Positions 8,054 through 14,527 of a stretch of DNA of 14,554 nt are shown piece by piece. The stretch covers positions 1 to 14,554 of the forward strand of contig JAUTXB010000196.1 in the NCBI GenBank assembly GCA_030838245.1, in the 5' to 3' direction. How positions within the stretch are numbered: position 1 is the stretch's first letter; each line of letters begins with the position of its first letter. Both the position numbers and the translations under genes were made by a program. This stretch comes from Acidimicrobiaceae bacterium (GTDB lineage Bacteria; Actinomycetota; Acidimicrobiia; Acidimicrobiales; RAAP-2). The notes beneath the pieces were generated by a model. It was given only the letters and a program-made list of their open reading frames with translations. It was not told the DNA's origin and did not search any database.

Positions 8054-9327
8054 GCCGGGTTCTCCCCGGTCAACGCCCCGGTAGCCGGTGTCGGCGTGGC
8101 CGCTTCGGCTGGTTCGGGGTCCGGTTCGGCTTCCGTCGGTGCCGGTTCGGCTTCCGTCGGTGCCGGTTCGGCGGCCGGTGCCGCCGCCGTTTCACCGGGA
8201 GTGGCCCCGTCGACACCCTCGGCTCCTTCGGACCACTGCGAGGCCGAGAGGGCCTCGCCGCCTTCGGCGGGCTGCCAAACCATCTCACCGGCGTCGTTTT
8301 GGACCCACTCGCCCTGGGCCCACTCCTCACCGCCGTACCCGGCCTCCTCTTCGGCCAGCTGGGTCTCGCTCTTGATGTCGATCCGCCACCCGGTGAGCCG
8401 GGCAGCCAGGCGGGCGTTCTGCCCTTCCTTCCCGATGGCCAGGGACAACTGGTAGTCACTGACGATGACGGTGGCGGTCCCCGTCTCGTCGTCGAGGCGC
8501 ACCTCTCGTACCCGGGCGGGGGCCAGCGCGCTCTGGATGAGCTCGACGGGATCGTCCGAGTACGGGACCACGTCCACCCGCTCGCCCCGGAGCTCGTTGG
8601 TGACCATGCGGACGCGGGATCCCCGGGCGCCGACACAGGCGCCCACTGGGTCGACGTTCGGGTCGTTGGACCAGACCGCGATCTTCGTGCGGTGCCCGGG
8701 CTCCCGGGCCGCCGCCTTGATCTCCACCGCACCCGAGGAGATCTCCGGCACCTCGAGCTCAAAGAGCCGCTTGATCAGGCCGGGATGGCTCCGGCTGACC
8801 ACGATCTGGGGCCCCTTGGTCGTCTTGCGGACCTCGACGATGTACGCCTTCAGCCTGGCCCCGTGCTCGTAGCGCTCGTAGGAGACCTGCTCGGCCTGGG
8901 GCAGCAATGCTTCCACCTTGCCCAGGTCGAGCAAGGTGTAGCGGTTGTCTGTCTGCTGGACGATCCCGGTGACGATGTCACCCTCACGCCCGGCGTACTC
9001 CTCGTACTTGAGGTCCCGCTCCACTTCGCGGATGCGCTGGAGGATGACCAGCTAGGCCGTCTGGGCGGCGATCCGCCCGAAGTCGTCGGGCGTGTCGTCC
9101 CACTCGCGGGTGACATTGCCGTCCTCGTCGAGCTCTTGTCCGTAGACGCGGATCTCGCCCGACTCGGGATCGATGGTCACCACCGCCTCCTCGGCCGCCG
9201 CCGGGGTGCGCTTGTACGCCGCCACCAGGGCATTGGCCAGGGCGTCGAGGAGGGCCTCGACCGAGATCCCCTTATCGCGAGCAATCTGGCCGAGGGCATC
9301 GAGGAACTCGAAGTTCGTCTTGCTCAT
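8050..9327 (-). CDS. nusA: Transcription termination/antitermination factor NusA, interrupted by an in-frame TAG
   Basis: NusA binds RNA polymerase and nascent RNA and controls pausing, termination and antitermination. Both parts lie in one frame. Codons 1-91 (9327-9055) encode the polymerase-binding N-terminal domain, beginning MSKTNFEFLDALGQIARDKG and ending FGRIAAQTA. TAG at 9054-9052 is codon 92, and the family sequence resumes directly as VILQRIREVERDLKYEEY. The S1 domain (GDIVTGIVQQTDNRYTLLDLG), KH1 (SNDPNVDPVGACVGARGSRV) and KH2 (LSLAIGKEGQNARLAARLTG) follow, then an acidic Trp/Pro/Ala/Glu tail of about 100 residues with a short tandem repeat. The ATG overlaps the rimP stop as ATGA. 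Without recoding, this yields a 91-residue fragment and, if translation restarts (for example at GTG 9024), a 324-residue S1-KH-KH protein. A sequencing error, a true nonsense mutation, readthrough and a split gene are all possible. Confidence 0.9.
8121..8172 (-). repeat. 21-bp tandem repeat in the nusA tail
   Basis: The 21-base unit at 8121-8141 recurs exactly at 8142-8162, and a further 10 bases continue into a third copy. In the nusA frame it encodes PAPTEAE-type repeats in the acidic, probably disordered C-terminal tail. The repeat length is a multiple of three, so copy-number changes would keep the reading frame. Confidence 0.85.
9052..9054 (-). other. In-frame TAG stop inside nusA
   Basis: On the minus strand the frame reads ACG GCC TAG CTG GTC ATC CTC CAG, i.e. 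T-A-stop-L-V-I-L-Q. NusA homologues have T-A-(K/R)-Q-V-(I/M)-(L/V)-Q here. One A-to-T change turns AAG into TAG, and the next codon (CTG for the expected CAG) also differs by A-to-T. TAG is the ordinary stop of the HAD gene, ylxR and nusA itself, so general reassignment of TAG is unlikely. Confidence 0.9.
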
Positions 9328-9884
9328 GGCGTGGTGACCTGCTTCCTCTTCTGCGTGGATCCGGCAGCCTTGTGCTTCGGGCTGTTCTTGGCCTTGGCTT
9401 TCGGTGTGTTCTTGGCCCCACCGGCGGGTCGGGGAGCCGGGCCCCATTCGAAGACCGTTCGGGCCCGGTCGATGTCGGAATAGCCCAGCCGGCGCTCCCC
9501 GGTGTGGTCGTCCTCGATGCGGAGCACCAGGCCCTCGTCGTCGGATGCGACCAGTGTCCCGGTCAGGCGACGGTCGCCCTCGACCTGGGGGCGGGTCTTG
9601 ACCGCGACCTTTTCCCCGATGGCTCGGGCGAAATGGGCGGGCGTCCGCAGGGTCCGCTCCACGCCGGGGCTCGAGACCTCGAGCGTGTAGTGCCCGGGGA
9701 TGGGGTCGTGCTCGTCGAGGACGACCGAAACCGCCCGATTGGCCTGGGTGAGAGCCTCCAGGTCGACCCCGCCTTCCCGGTCGACGGTCACCAGCACCAC
9801 GCCCGACCGGACCTCGACGTCGATCAGCTCCAGGTCGGAGCCAGCCAGTACGGGCTCGAGGAGAGGGAACAGTTCTTCAGCCAT
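9324..9884 (-). CDS. rimP: Ribosome maturation factor RimP
   Basis: Assists assembly of the 30S subunit. The 186-residue protein shows the N-terminal alpha/beta domain with LELIDVEV and the family signature YTLEVSSPGVERTL, followed by an SH3-like C-terminal domain (GTLVASDDEGLVLRIED, then the IDRARTVFEW end). An extra Lys-rich tail (KNTPKAKAKNSPKHKAAG) follows, probably for rRNA contact. The frame is open for 44 codons upstream to 10016, but that part is leader RNA carrying a terminator hairpin. The ATG at 9884 has a strong AGGAG (9897-9893) 8 bases upstream and is the right start. The TGA stop overlaps the nusA ATG. It is the first gene of the nusA-infB cluster here, as in many bacteria. Confidence 0.95.
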   Translation of the reverse strand: MAEELFPLLEPVLAGSDLELIDVEVRSGVVLVTVDREGGVDLEALTQANRAVSVVLDEHDPIPGHYTLEVSSPGVERTLRTPAHFARAIGEKVAVKTRPQVEGDRRLTGTLVASDDEGLVLRIEDDHTGERRLGYSDIDRARTVFEWGPAPRPAGGAKNTPKAKAKNSPKHKAAGSTQKRKQVTTP

Positions 9885-9900
9885 CTGTGTCTCTCCTCTC
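9885..9900 (-). promoter_or_regulatory. Ribosome binding site of rimP
   Basis: On the minus strand GAGAGGAGAGACACAG precedes the ATG. AGGAG (9897-9893) lies 8 bases from the start codon. It is the strongest Shine-Dalgarno sequence in the window and decides the rimP start against longer in-frame alternatives. Confidence 0.85.
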
Positions 9901-9960
9901 TGCGGGTCGGTGGGTTCGTCATTGTCTCGTCCATGCCTGCAGGCTGAGGGGAACGACCAC

Positions 9961-9992
9961 AGAAAACAAAAGCGTGGGCTGTCCGCCCACGC
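9961..9992 (-). terminator. Intrinsic terminator / attenuator in the rimP leader
   Basis: On the minus strand a perfect 8-bp stem GCGTGGGC/GCCCACGC (9992-9985 with 9979-9972) with a 5-base loop is followed at once by TTTTGTTTTCT. This fits a rho-independent terminator. It lies 77 bases before rimP and downstream of the best promoter candidate. It may end proS transcripts, or act as an attenuator for the rimP-nusA-infB operon, or both. Confidence 0.8.
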
Positions 9993-10025
9993 CTTGTCAG
10001 CGTCACTCCACTTCAACCGAACGGC

Positions 10026-10066
10026 AGAGAGACAGTATATCAGTACCGCCCGTTTTCTGTCTCCCT
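10026..10066 (-). promoter_or_regulatory. Putative rimP operon promoter bracketed by an inverted repeat
   Basis: On the minus strand GAGACA (10063-10058; four of six matches to TTGACA) is followed after 18 bases by TATACT (10039-10034; five of six matches to TATAAT). This is the most AT-rich stretch of the window. The expected transcript start is near 10027, giving a leader of roughly 140 bases. An inverted repeat with 9 of 10 matches, AGGGAGACAG (10066-10057) and CTGTCTCTCT (10035-10026), covers the -35 element and the region from the -10 to the start point. Its half-site centres are 31 bp apart, about three helical turns. It may be an operator for an unidentified regulator. Confidence 0.5.
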
Positions 10067-10133
10067 GGTCACTGGGGTTTCGGACGCTGTTCGCGGCTCA
10101 ATCTGCCCCCGTTGGACCGCCGACCAGCGGCTC

Positions 10134-11855
10134 TTACCCCTGGGGCCGCAGGCCCAACTGGCCGAGGACGGCGTCGACGGCAACGTCGCGCTCCTCCCCC
10201 GTCGATCGGGTGCGCCACTCCACCACCCCCCGAGCCAGTCCCTTCGACCCGACCACCAGGTGTACGGGCAGGCCCAACAGGTCGGCGTCGGCGAACTTGA
10301 CTCCCGGCGACACGTCGCGATCGTCGTAGAGCACGGCGGCACCGGCGTCGGACAGTTCCCGGTAGAGCCGGTCAGCAGCTGCAGCGACCTCGGGGGATCG
10401 TCCCGCCCCCAGGGCCAGCAGCTGGACGTCGTAGGGTGCGACCACCTCCGGCCAGGCCAGGCCCTTGTCGTCGTGGAACTCCTCGGCCACCACAGCCAGG
10501 AGCCGGCTGACCCCGATGCCGTAACAGCCCATGGCGAAGGGCACCTCGTTGCCGGCCTCGTCGACCACGGTGGCACCGGGCATGACGTCGGAGTACTTGG
10601 TCCCCAGCTGAAAGGTGTGACCGGCCTCCACCGACCGGACCAGGTCCACCGGATCGCCGCATCGAGGGCAGGGGTCGCCTGCGGCGACCTCGACGAACGA
10701 TCCCCACCGGTCGACGGCAAAATCCCGACCCACCACTACACCGGCGGCGTGGTGGTCGGTCCGGTTGGCCCCGGTGACCCAGCTGCCGGGCCGGTGGACA
10801 CCGAGATCGGCGACCACCGAGATGCCGTCACCCTGTTGGCCCATCGGGCCGAGGAACCCCTTGACCAGGCCCGGGTGGGCGGCGAAGTCGGCCGTCTCGA
10901 AGAGCCGCCATCCCGAGGGCAGACGCGCCTCGCGGTCACCGGGGAGGACCAGGACCACGGGGGCGCCGGTGTCATCGACCACGGCGAGGCTCTTCAACAG
11001 GTCCCCGGCGACCAGCTCCTGATCGGCGAAGCTCTCGACCACCTGGTCCACGCTCGTCTGGCCCGGCGTGTGGTGCTCGGTCAGCGTCGGGCCGTCGGCT
11101 GCCGCCGATTGGGCCTCAGCGGGGAAGGGCTCGCCCCGCTCGGCCGCCTCGACGTTGGCCGCGTACTGGCACGAGGGGCACCGGACGAAGAAGTCCTCGC
11201 CGACTGCGGAGGGAACCATGAACTCGTGGTTGACGTCGCCGCCGATGGCCCCGGACTCGGCCTCGACCGGGGTGGCGTCCAGGCCCAACCGTCGGAAGAT
11301 TCGCACGTAGGCGTCGTAGATCACCTGGTAGGAAGCCTGCATGGCCTTCTTGTCGACGTCGAACGAATAGGCGTCGCACATGATCAGCTCGCGGGTGCGC
11401 ATCAGGCCGAACCGGGGTCGGGCCTCGTCGCGGAATTTGACCTGTATCTGGTAGACGGTGAGCGGGAGCTGCCGATAGGAGTCGACCTCGCCCCCCACGG
11501 TGACGGTGACCACTTCCTCGTGGGTGGGCCCGAGCACGAAGGTGCCGCCCCTCCCGTCGACGGTGAAGGCGGGCAGGGCATCGGAGCCGAAGAGCTCGGC
11601 GCGTCCGCTCTGCTGCCAGAGCTCCAAGGGGTTGAGGACTGGTAGCAGCACTTGCTGGCCCCCGGCGGCGTCGAGCTCCTCTCGGATGACCCGCTCCACG
11701 TTGTGGAGCACCCGAAGGCCCAGGGGCATGAAGGTATAGACGCCCGAGGCCAGTCGTCGGATGTACCCACCCCGGACCAGCAATTGGTGGCTGGCCACTT
11801 CGGCATCAGCCGGCGCCTCTCGAAGGGTACGGAGCAGAAGCCGGGACATGCGCAT
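10134..11855 (-). CDS. proS: Prolyl-tRNA synthetase (bacterial type with inserted editing domain)
   Basis: Class II synthetase that charges tRNA-Pro in the cytosol. The 573-residue length is normal for bacterial ProRS with an editing insertion. Motif 1 surrounds GVYTFMPLGLRVLHNVE (about 38-54), GPTHEE is at 109-114, motif 2 lies around FRDEARPRFGLMRTRE (141-156), and motif 3 contains GIGVSR (446-451). The insertion domain (about 225-390) includes DLLKSL with a conserved-type Lys288 and TGANRTDHH. Two Cys pairs (C226/C229 and C396/C399) flank it. The sequence after motif 2 reads MCDAYSFD where most bacterial enzymes have MKD, and GGDVNHEF where many have GGSxSHEF, so it may be a lineage-specific variant. 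The start is the ATG at 11855; an ATG two codons later is equally possible. There is no Shine-Dalgarno, but a TANNNT element lies 8 bases upstream. Confidence 0.96.
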   Translation of the reverse strand: MRMSRLLLRTLREAPADAEVASHQLLVRGGYIRRLASGVYTFMPLGLRVLHNVERVIREELDAAGGQQVLLPVLNPLELWQQSGRAELFGSDALPAFTVDGRGGTFVLGPTHEEVVTVTVGGEVDSYRQLPLTVYQIQVKFRDEARPRFGLMRTRELIMCDAYSFDVDKKAMQASYQVIYDAYVRIFRRLGLDATPVEAESGAIGGDVNHEFMVPSAVGEDFFVRCPSCQYAANVEAAERGEPFPAEAQSAAADGPTLTEHHTPGQTSVDQVVESFADQELVAGDLLKSLAVVDDTGAPVVLVLPGDREARLPSGWRLFETADFAAHPGLVKGFLGPMGQQGDGISVVADLGVHRPGSWVTGANRTDHHAAGVVVGRDFAVDRWGSFVEVAAGDPCPRCGDPVDLVRSVEAGHTFQLGTKYSDVMPGATVVDEAGNEVPFAMGCYGIGVSRLLAVVAEEFHDDKGLAWPEVVAPYDVQLLALGAGRSPEVAAAADRLYRELSDAGAAVLYDDRDVSPGVKFADADLLGLPVHLVVGSKGLARGVVEWRTRSTGEERDVAVDAVLGQLGLRPQG

Positions 11856-11922
11856 GGTCGGCGAGCCTACCGCCGCGCCCGGTCAGGCTCGGCGGGTGAT
11901 GGCGTCGCCGAACGGCCGGCGA
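11856..11922 (-). promoter_or_regulatory. ispG-proS gap: small hairpin and -10-like element close to the start
   Basis: Directly after the ispG stop there is a 6-bp inverted repeat (11905-11910 with 11917-11922), without a T-run. TAGGCT (11869-11864 on the minus strand) fits the TANNNT -10 pattern and ends 8 bases before the proS ATG. No ribosome binding site is visible. A leaderless or near-leaderless proS transcript is possible; no convincing -35 was found. Confidence 0.35.
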
Positions 11923-13158
11923 TCAGTCGTCGTTGCCGTACTTCTTCCGGATGAGGTCCACCTTGGTCTCCGAGGCGTTGGCGTCGGTCCCCTTGGCCTC
12001 GAGCAGGTCGCGGCGGTCGGCCTCCGCCGCGGCCTCGGCGCCCACGTCGGCCAGGGCCAAGCGGGCCTCGACCCCCTCGGCCACCAACTGCTCGGCCTCG
12101 GCCACGAGCGCGGAGACCATCTCGTCTTCGGGGACGACGCGGATGATCTTGCCCTTGATGAACAGGTGACCCCGTCGCTTGCCGGCGGCGATGCCCAGAT
12201 CGGCCTCTCGGGCCTCGCCCGGGCCGTTCACTACACAGCCCATCACCGCCACCTGGATGGGGAGGTTGCGGTTCTCCAACGCTTCCTGGGCCGCCTTGGC
12301 CACGGCGATGACGTCGATCTCGGCCCGGCCACAGCTCGGGCAGGCGATGAGGTCGAGCCCCTTGCGCTCCCGCAGGCCCAATGCCTCGAGGAGCTGGCGC
12401 CCGGCTCTCGCCTCTTCGACCGGATCGGCGGTCAGCGAGTAGCGGATGGTGTCGCCGATTCCCTCGGACAGCAAGGTGGCGATCCCGGCCGTGCCCTTCA
12501 ACAACCCGGCCGGCGGCGGTCCCGCCTCGGTCACCCCCAGATGGAGTGGGTGGTCGAACGTCTCCGAGGCCAGCCGGTAGGACTCGATCATCAACGGGAC
12601 CGAGGAGGCCTTGACCGAGATCTTCACGTCCTCGAAGCCGACTTCGGCGAAGTAGGCCAGCTCCATGCGGGCCGACTCCACCAGTGCTTCGGGGGTGGCC
12701 CCGCCGAACTTCTTGTACAAGTCGGGGTGGAGCGACCCGGCGTTCACGCCGATACGGATGGGGACGCCGCGGTCCTTTGCCTCCGAGGCCACCTGCTTGA
12801 TCTCATGGGCCTTACGGAGGTTGCCCGGGTTGAGGCGGAGACCCTGGACGCCGGCTTCGAGCGCGGCCAAAGCCATCTCGTGGTGGAAGTGGATGTCGGC
12901 GATGATGGGCACCGGCGAGCGGGGGATGATCCGGGCCAAGCCCTCGGCTGCGGCCTCCTCGTTGCACGTGCAGCGCACGATGTCGGCTCCGGCCGCGGCC
13001 AGGGCGTAGATCTGGGCGAGCGTGCCCTCGGCGTCGGCCGTCTTGGTCGTGGTCATCGACTGCTCGGTGACCGGCGCGCCGCCGCCGACAGCCACCGAGC
13101 CGACATGGATCTGCCGGGTCGGGCGACGCTCGGTCGTGGTCCAGGCGGTTCGTCCCAT
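11923..13158 (-). CDS. ispG: 4-hydroxy-3-methylbut-2-en-1-yl diphosphate synthase (flavodoxin)
   Basis: The [4Fe-4S] enzyme of the MEP pathway that converts MEcPP to HMBPP, the penultimate step to IPP and DMAPP. The 411 residues include the N-terminal TIM-barrel signatures QSMTTTKT (33-40), IIADIHF (85-91) and GLRLNPGN (106-113). The C-terminal cluster domain has ACPSCGR (Cys273, Cys276) and MGCVVNGPGEA (Cys308, Glu315), which supply the cluster ligands. About 40 extra residues after the cluster domain are Ala/Glu-rich and end KKYGNDD. The start is the ATG at 13158. No Shine-Dalgarno is seen, but a TANNNT element lies just upstream. Being next to proS is common in actinomycetes; the usual upstream partners dxr and the site-2 protease gene are replaced here by a P450 gene. 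Confidence 0.96.
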   Translation of the reverse strand: MGRTAWTTTERRPTRQIHVGSVAVGGGAPVTEQSMTTTKTADAEGTLAQIYALAAAGADIVRCTCNEEAAAEGLARIIPRSPVPIIADIHFHHEMALAALEAGVQGLRLNPGNLRKAHEIKQVASEAKDRGVPIRIGVNAGSLHPDLYKKFGGATPEALVESARMELAYFAEVGFEDVKISVKASSVPLMIESYRLASETFDHPLHLGVTEAGPPPAGLLKGTAGIATLLSEGIGDTIRYSLTADPVEEARAGRQLLEALGLRERKGLDLIACPSCGRAEIDVIAVAKAAQEALENRNLPIQVAVMGCVVNGPGEAREADLGIAAGKRRGHLFIKGKIIRVVPEDEMVSALVAEAEQLVAEGVEARLALADVGAEAAAEADRRDLLEAKGTDANASETKVDLIRKKYGNDD

Positions 13159-13294
13159 GCCGTCATGCTACCGGCGACCGACGGCGGGACTTCGGCACGC
13201 GCCTCCCCGCCGAATGGCAGGCAAGCGGGCCGGCCACGGCGATGGGCGCCACCCGGGCCGCCTACACGGCCCGCGGCTCCGGGGTCAGGCGCCC
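13159..13294 (-). promoter_or_regulatory. P450-ispG gap: long imperfect hairpin and leaderless-type -10 element
   Basis: GGGCGCC (minus strand 13294-13288, directly after the P450 stop) is complementary to GGCGCCC (13250-13244), with further GC-rich pairing inside, giving an imperfect stem-loop of about 50 bases. No T-run follows, so it is only a weak terminator candidate. TAGCAT (13170-13165) fits TANNNT and ends 6 bases before the ispG ATG, the spacing expected of a leaderless actinomycete promoter. No clear -35 was found. Confidence 0.4.
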
Positions 13295-14527
13295 TTATGC
13301 GGCGCGAAAGGTCACGGGCAGGCTGGTCGGTGAGCGGAAGATCATGCCCCGGATGTGGGGATCGCCGTCGCCCGGATCGAGGGCCACGCCGGCCAACCGG
13401 TCGAGGACGACATTGAGGGCCACCCGGGTCTCCAAGCGGGCCAGGTGCATGCCCAGGCACACATGGGGACCGGCGGCGAAGGAGATGTGGGGGACCGGCG
13501 GCCGGAAGATATCGAACGCCTCGGCGTTGTCCCATCGGGTCTCGTCATGGTTGGCCGAACCCATGCAGACCCCGACGGTGGCTCCTTTGGGGATGGTCTT
13601 GCCCCCCATCTCGACATCAGTGGTGGCGAAGCGGGCCACGTTGGTCAGCGGGGTCTCCCGTCGCAGTCCCTCCTCGATGGCCTGGGGGACGAGGGTCCTG
13701 TCCTGGCGCACCGCGTCCAGCTGATCGGGATGGGTGAGCAAGAGGTACAACAGGTTGCCCGACGACCGGTAGGTGGTCTCGACGCCGGCGGGCAGCAAAA
13801 GGCGGAGAAAAGAGACGATGGCCTCGTCGGTCAGTTTCTCCCCGTCCACCTCCGCCGTGACCAAGTCGTTGATCACGTCATCGGTCGGCTTCGATCGGCG
13901 GGCCTCGATCTGGACCTGGAAGTACTCCTGGAGGGCCAGCGAGGCGTTGAAGCCGACCTCCATGTCCCCGGCGATGCCGATGAGCTGCATCGAGAGGCGC
14001 TTGAACATGTCGAGGTCGTCGGCGGGCAGGCCCAGGATGTTGACGATGACCCGCACCGGGAACTCGAATGTCAGTGCACGGACCAGGTCGGCCCGACCGT
14101 CCTCGATCACCTCGTCGATGAGCTGGTGGCAGACCGGGGCGATGAACTCCGGCTCCCAGCGCTGCAGGGACCGCTCCTTGAACGCGTTGGCCACCAGGTT
14201 CCGGTGCTCGCGGTGGGGTGAGCCCATCATCCCCAAGATGGTGGGGCCCATGACCAGCCCGATGGTCTCGTTGTACCCCTCGGAGCTGAAGCGCTTCGAG
14301 TCCCGGAACACCCGGGACACGTCGTCGTAGCGGAAGACCGCCCACTCCTCGTCGGGGATGAACTCCGGCGGAACGATGGAAAGGTCCATCAGTGTCCCGC
14401 GCCACACCGGGTCGTGCTTACGCTTCTCGGCGAACTGGGGGTAGGGATCGCGGGTGTCGCCGGCCAGGGCGTCCATCGCCTCGAACGGGTTGTGCTCCCC
14501 CTCGGCCGCAGTTGCGCTGGTGTCCAT
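13295..14527 (-). CDS. Cytochrome P450 monooxygenase
   Basis: Soluble bacterial-type P450 of 410 residues; it inserts one oxygen atom from O2 into an organic substrate using electrons from a ferredoxin or similar donor. Seen in the sequence (ATG numbering) are an HREHR segment in the C-helix region (about 105-109), the I-helix oxygen-activation motif AGVETT (247-252), the K-helix ExxR in EEGLR (286-289), and the heme-binding motif FAAGPHVCLG with thiolate ligand Cys357. I chose the ATG at 14527 because GGAGG lies about 7 bases upstream; the frame also has a GTG at 14551, which I think is less likely. No ferredoxin or reductase gene is visible in the window, and the substrate cannot be deduced. 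The ETTYRSSGNLL helix is typical of actinomycete P450s, including those acting on lipids, steroids and terpenes. Confidence 0.94.
   Translation of the reverse strand: MDTSATAAEGEHNPFEAMDALAGDTRDPYPQFAEKRKHDPVWRGTLMDLSIVPPEFIPDEEWAVFRYDDVSRVFRDSKRFSSEGYNETIGLVMGPTILGMMGSPHREHRNLVANAFKERSLQRWEPEFIAPVCHQLIDEVIEDGRADLVRALTFEFPVRVIVNILGLPADDLDMFKRLSMQLIGIAGDMEVGFNASLALQEYFQVQIEARRSKPTDDVINDLVTAEVDGEKLTDEAIVSFLRLLLPAGVETTYRSSGNLLYLLLTHPDQLDAVRQDRTLVPQAIEEGLRRETPLTNVARFATTDVEMGGKTIPKGATVGVCMGSANHDETRWDNAEAFDIFRPPVPHISFAAGPHVCLGMHLARLETRVALNVVLDRLAGVALDPGDGDPHIRGMIFRSPTSLPVTFRAA

Larger units (their letters stand above)
9885..10133. other. Intergenic regulatory region between proS and rimP
   Basis: This 249-base gap is the longest non-coding stretch of the window and is clearly richer in A and T than the genes. 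In minus-strand order it holds the end of the proS transcript, the putative promoter with its inverted repeat, the hairpin with T-run, and the rimP ribosome binding site. I found no tRNA; a metY-like tRNA as in the E. coli rimP-nusA operon is not present. No known riboswitch fold was recognised. Confidence 0.7.

Noticed and set aside
9052..9054. Genome-wide reassignment of TAG to an amino acid
   Set aside because: TAG is the natural stop of the HAD gene, ylxR and nusA itself in this window, each at the expected protein end.
9328..9447. Upstream extension of nusA to GTG 9447
   Set aside because: It is the out-of-frame reading of the rimP 3' end; the ATG overlapping the rimP stop matches the NusA family start.
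8299..9483. Long plus-strand open frame (394 codons) opposite nusA, and similar ones at 1566-2456, 2363-3481, 10260-11645, 11761-13416 and 13355-14221
   Set aside because: They lie exactly antisense to well-supported genes, have no family motifs, and are rich in Arg/Gly/His/Asp as expected from reading GC-rich codons backwards.
9885..10016. N-terminal extension of RimP beginning at 10016
   Set aside because: The stretch overlaps the terminator hairpin and the strong ribosome binding site, and the family starts at MAEELFPLLEP.
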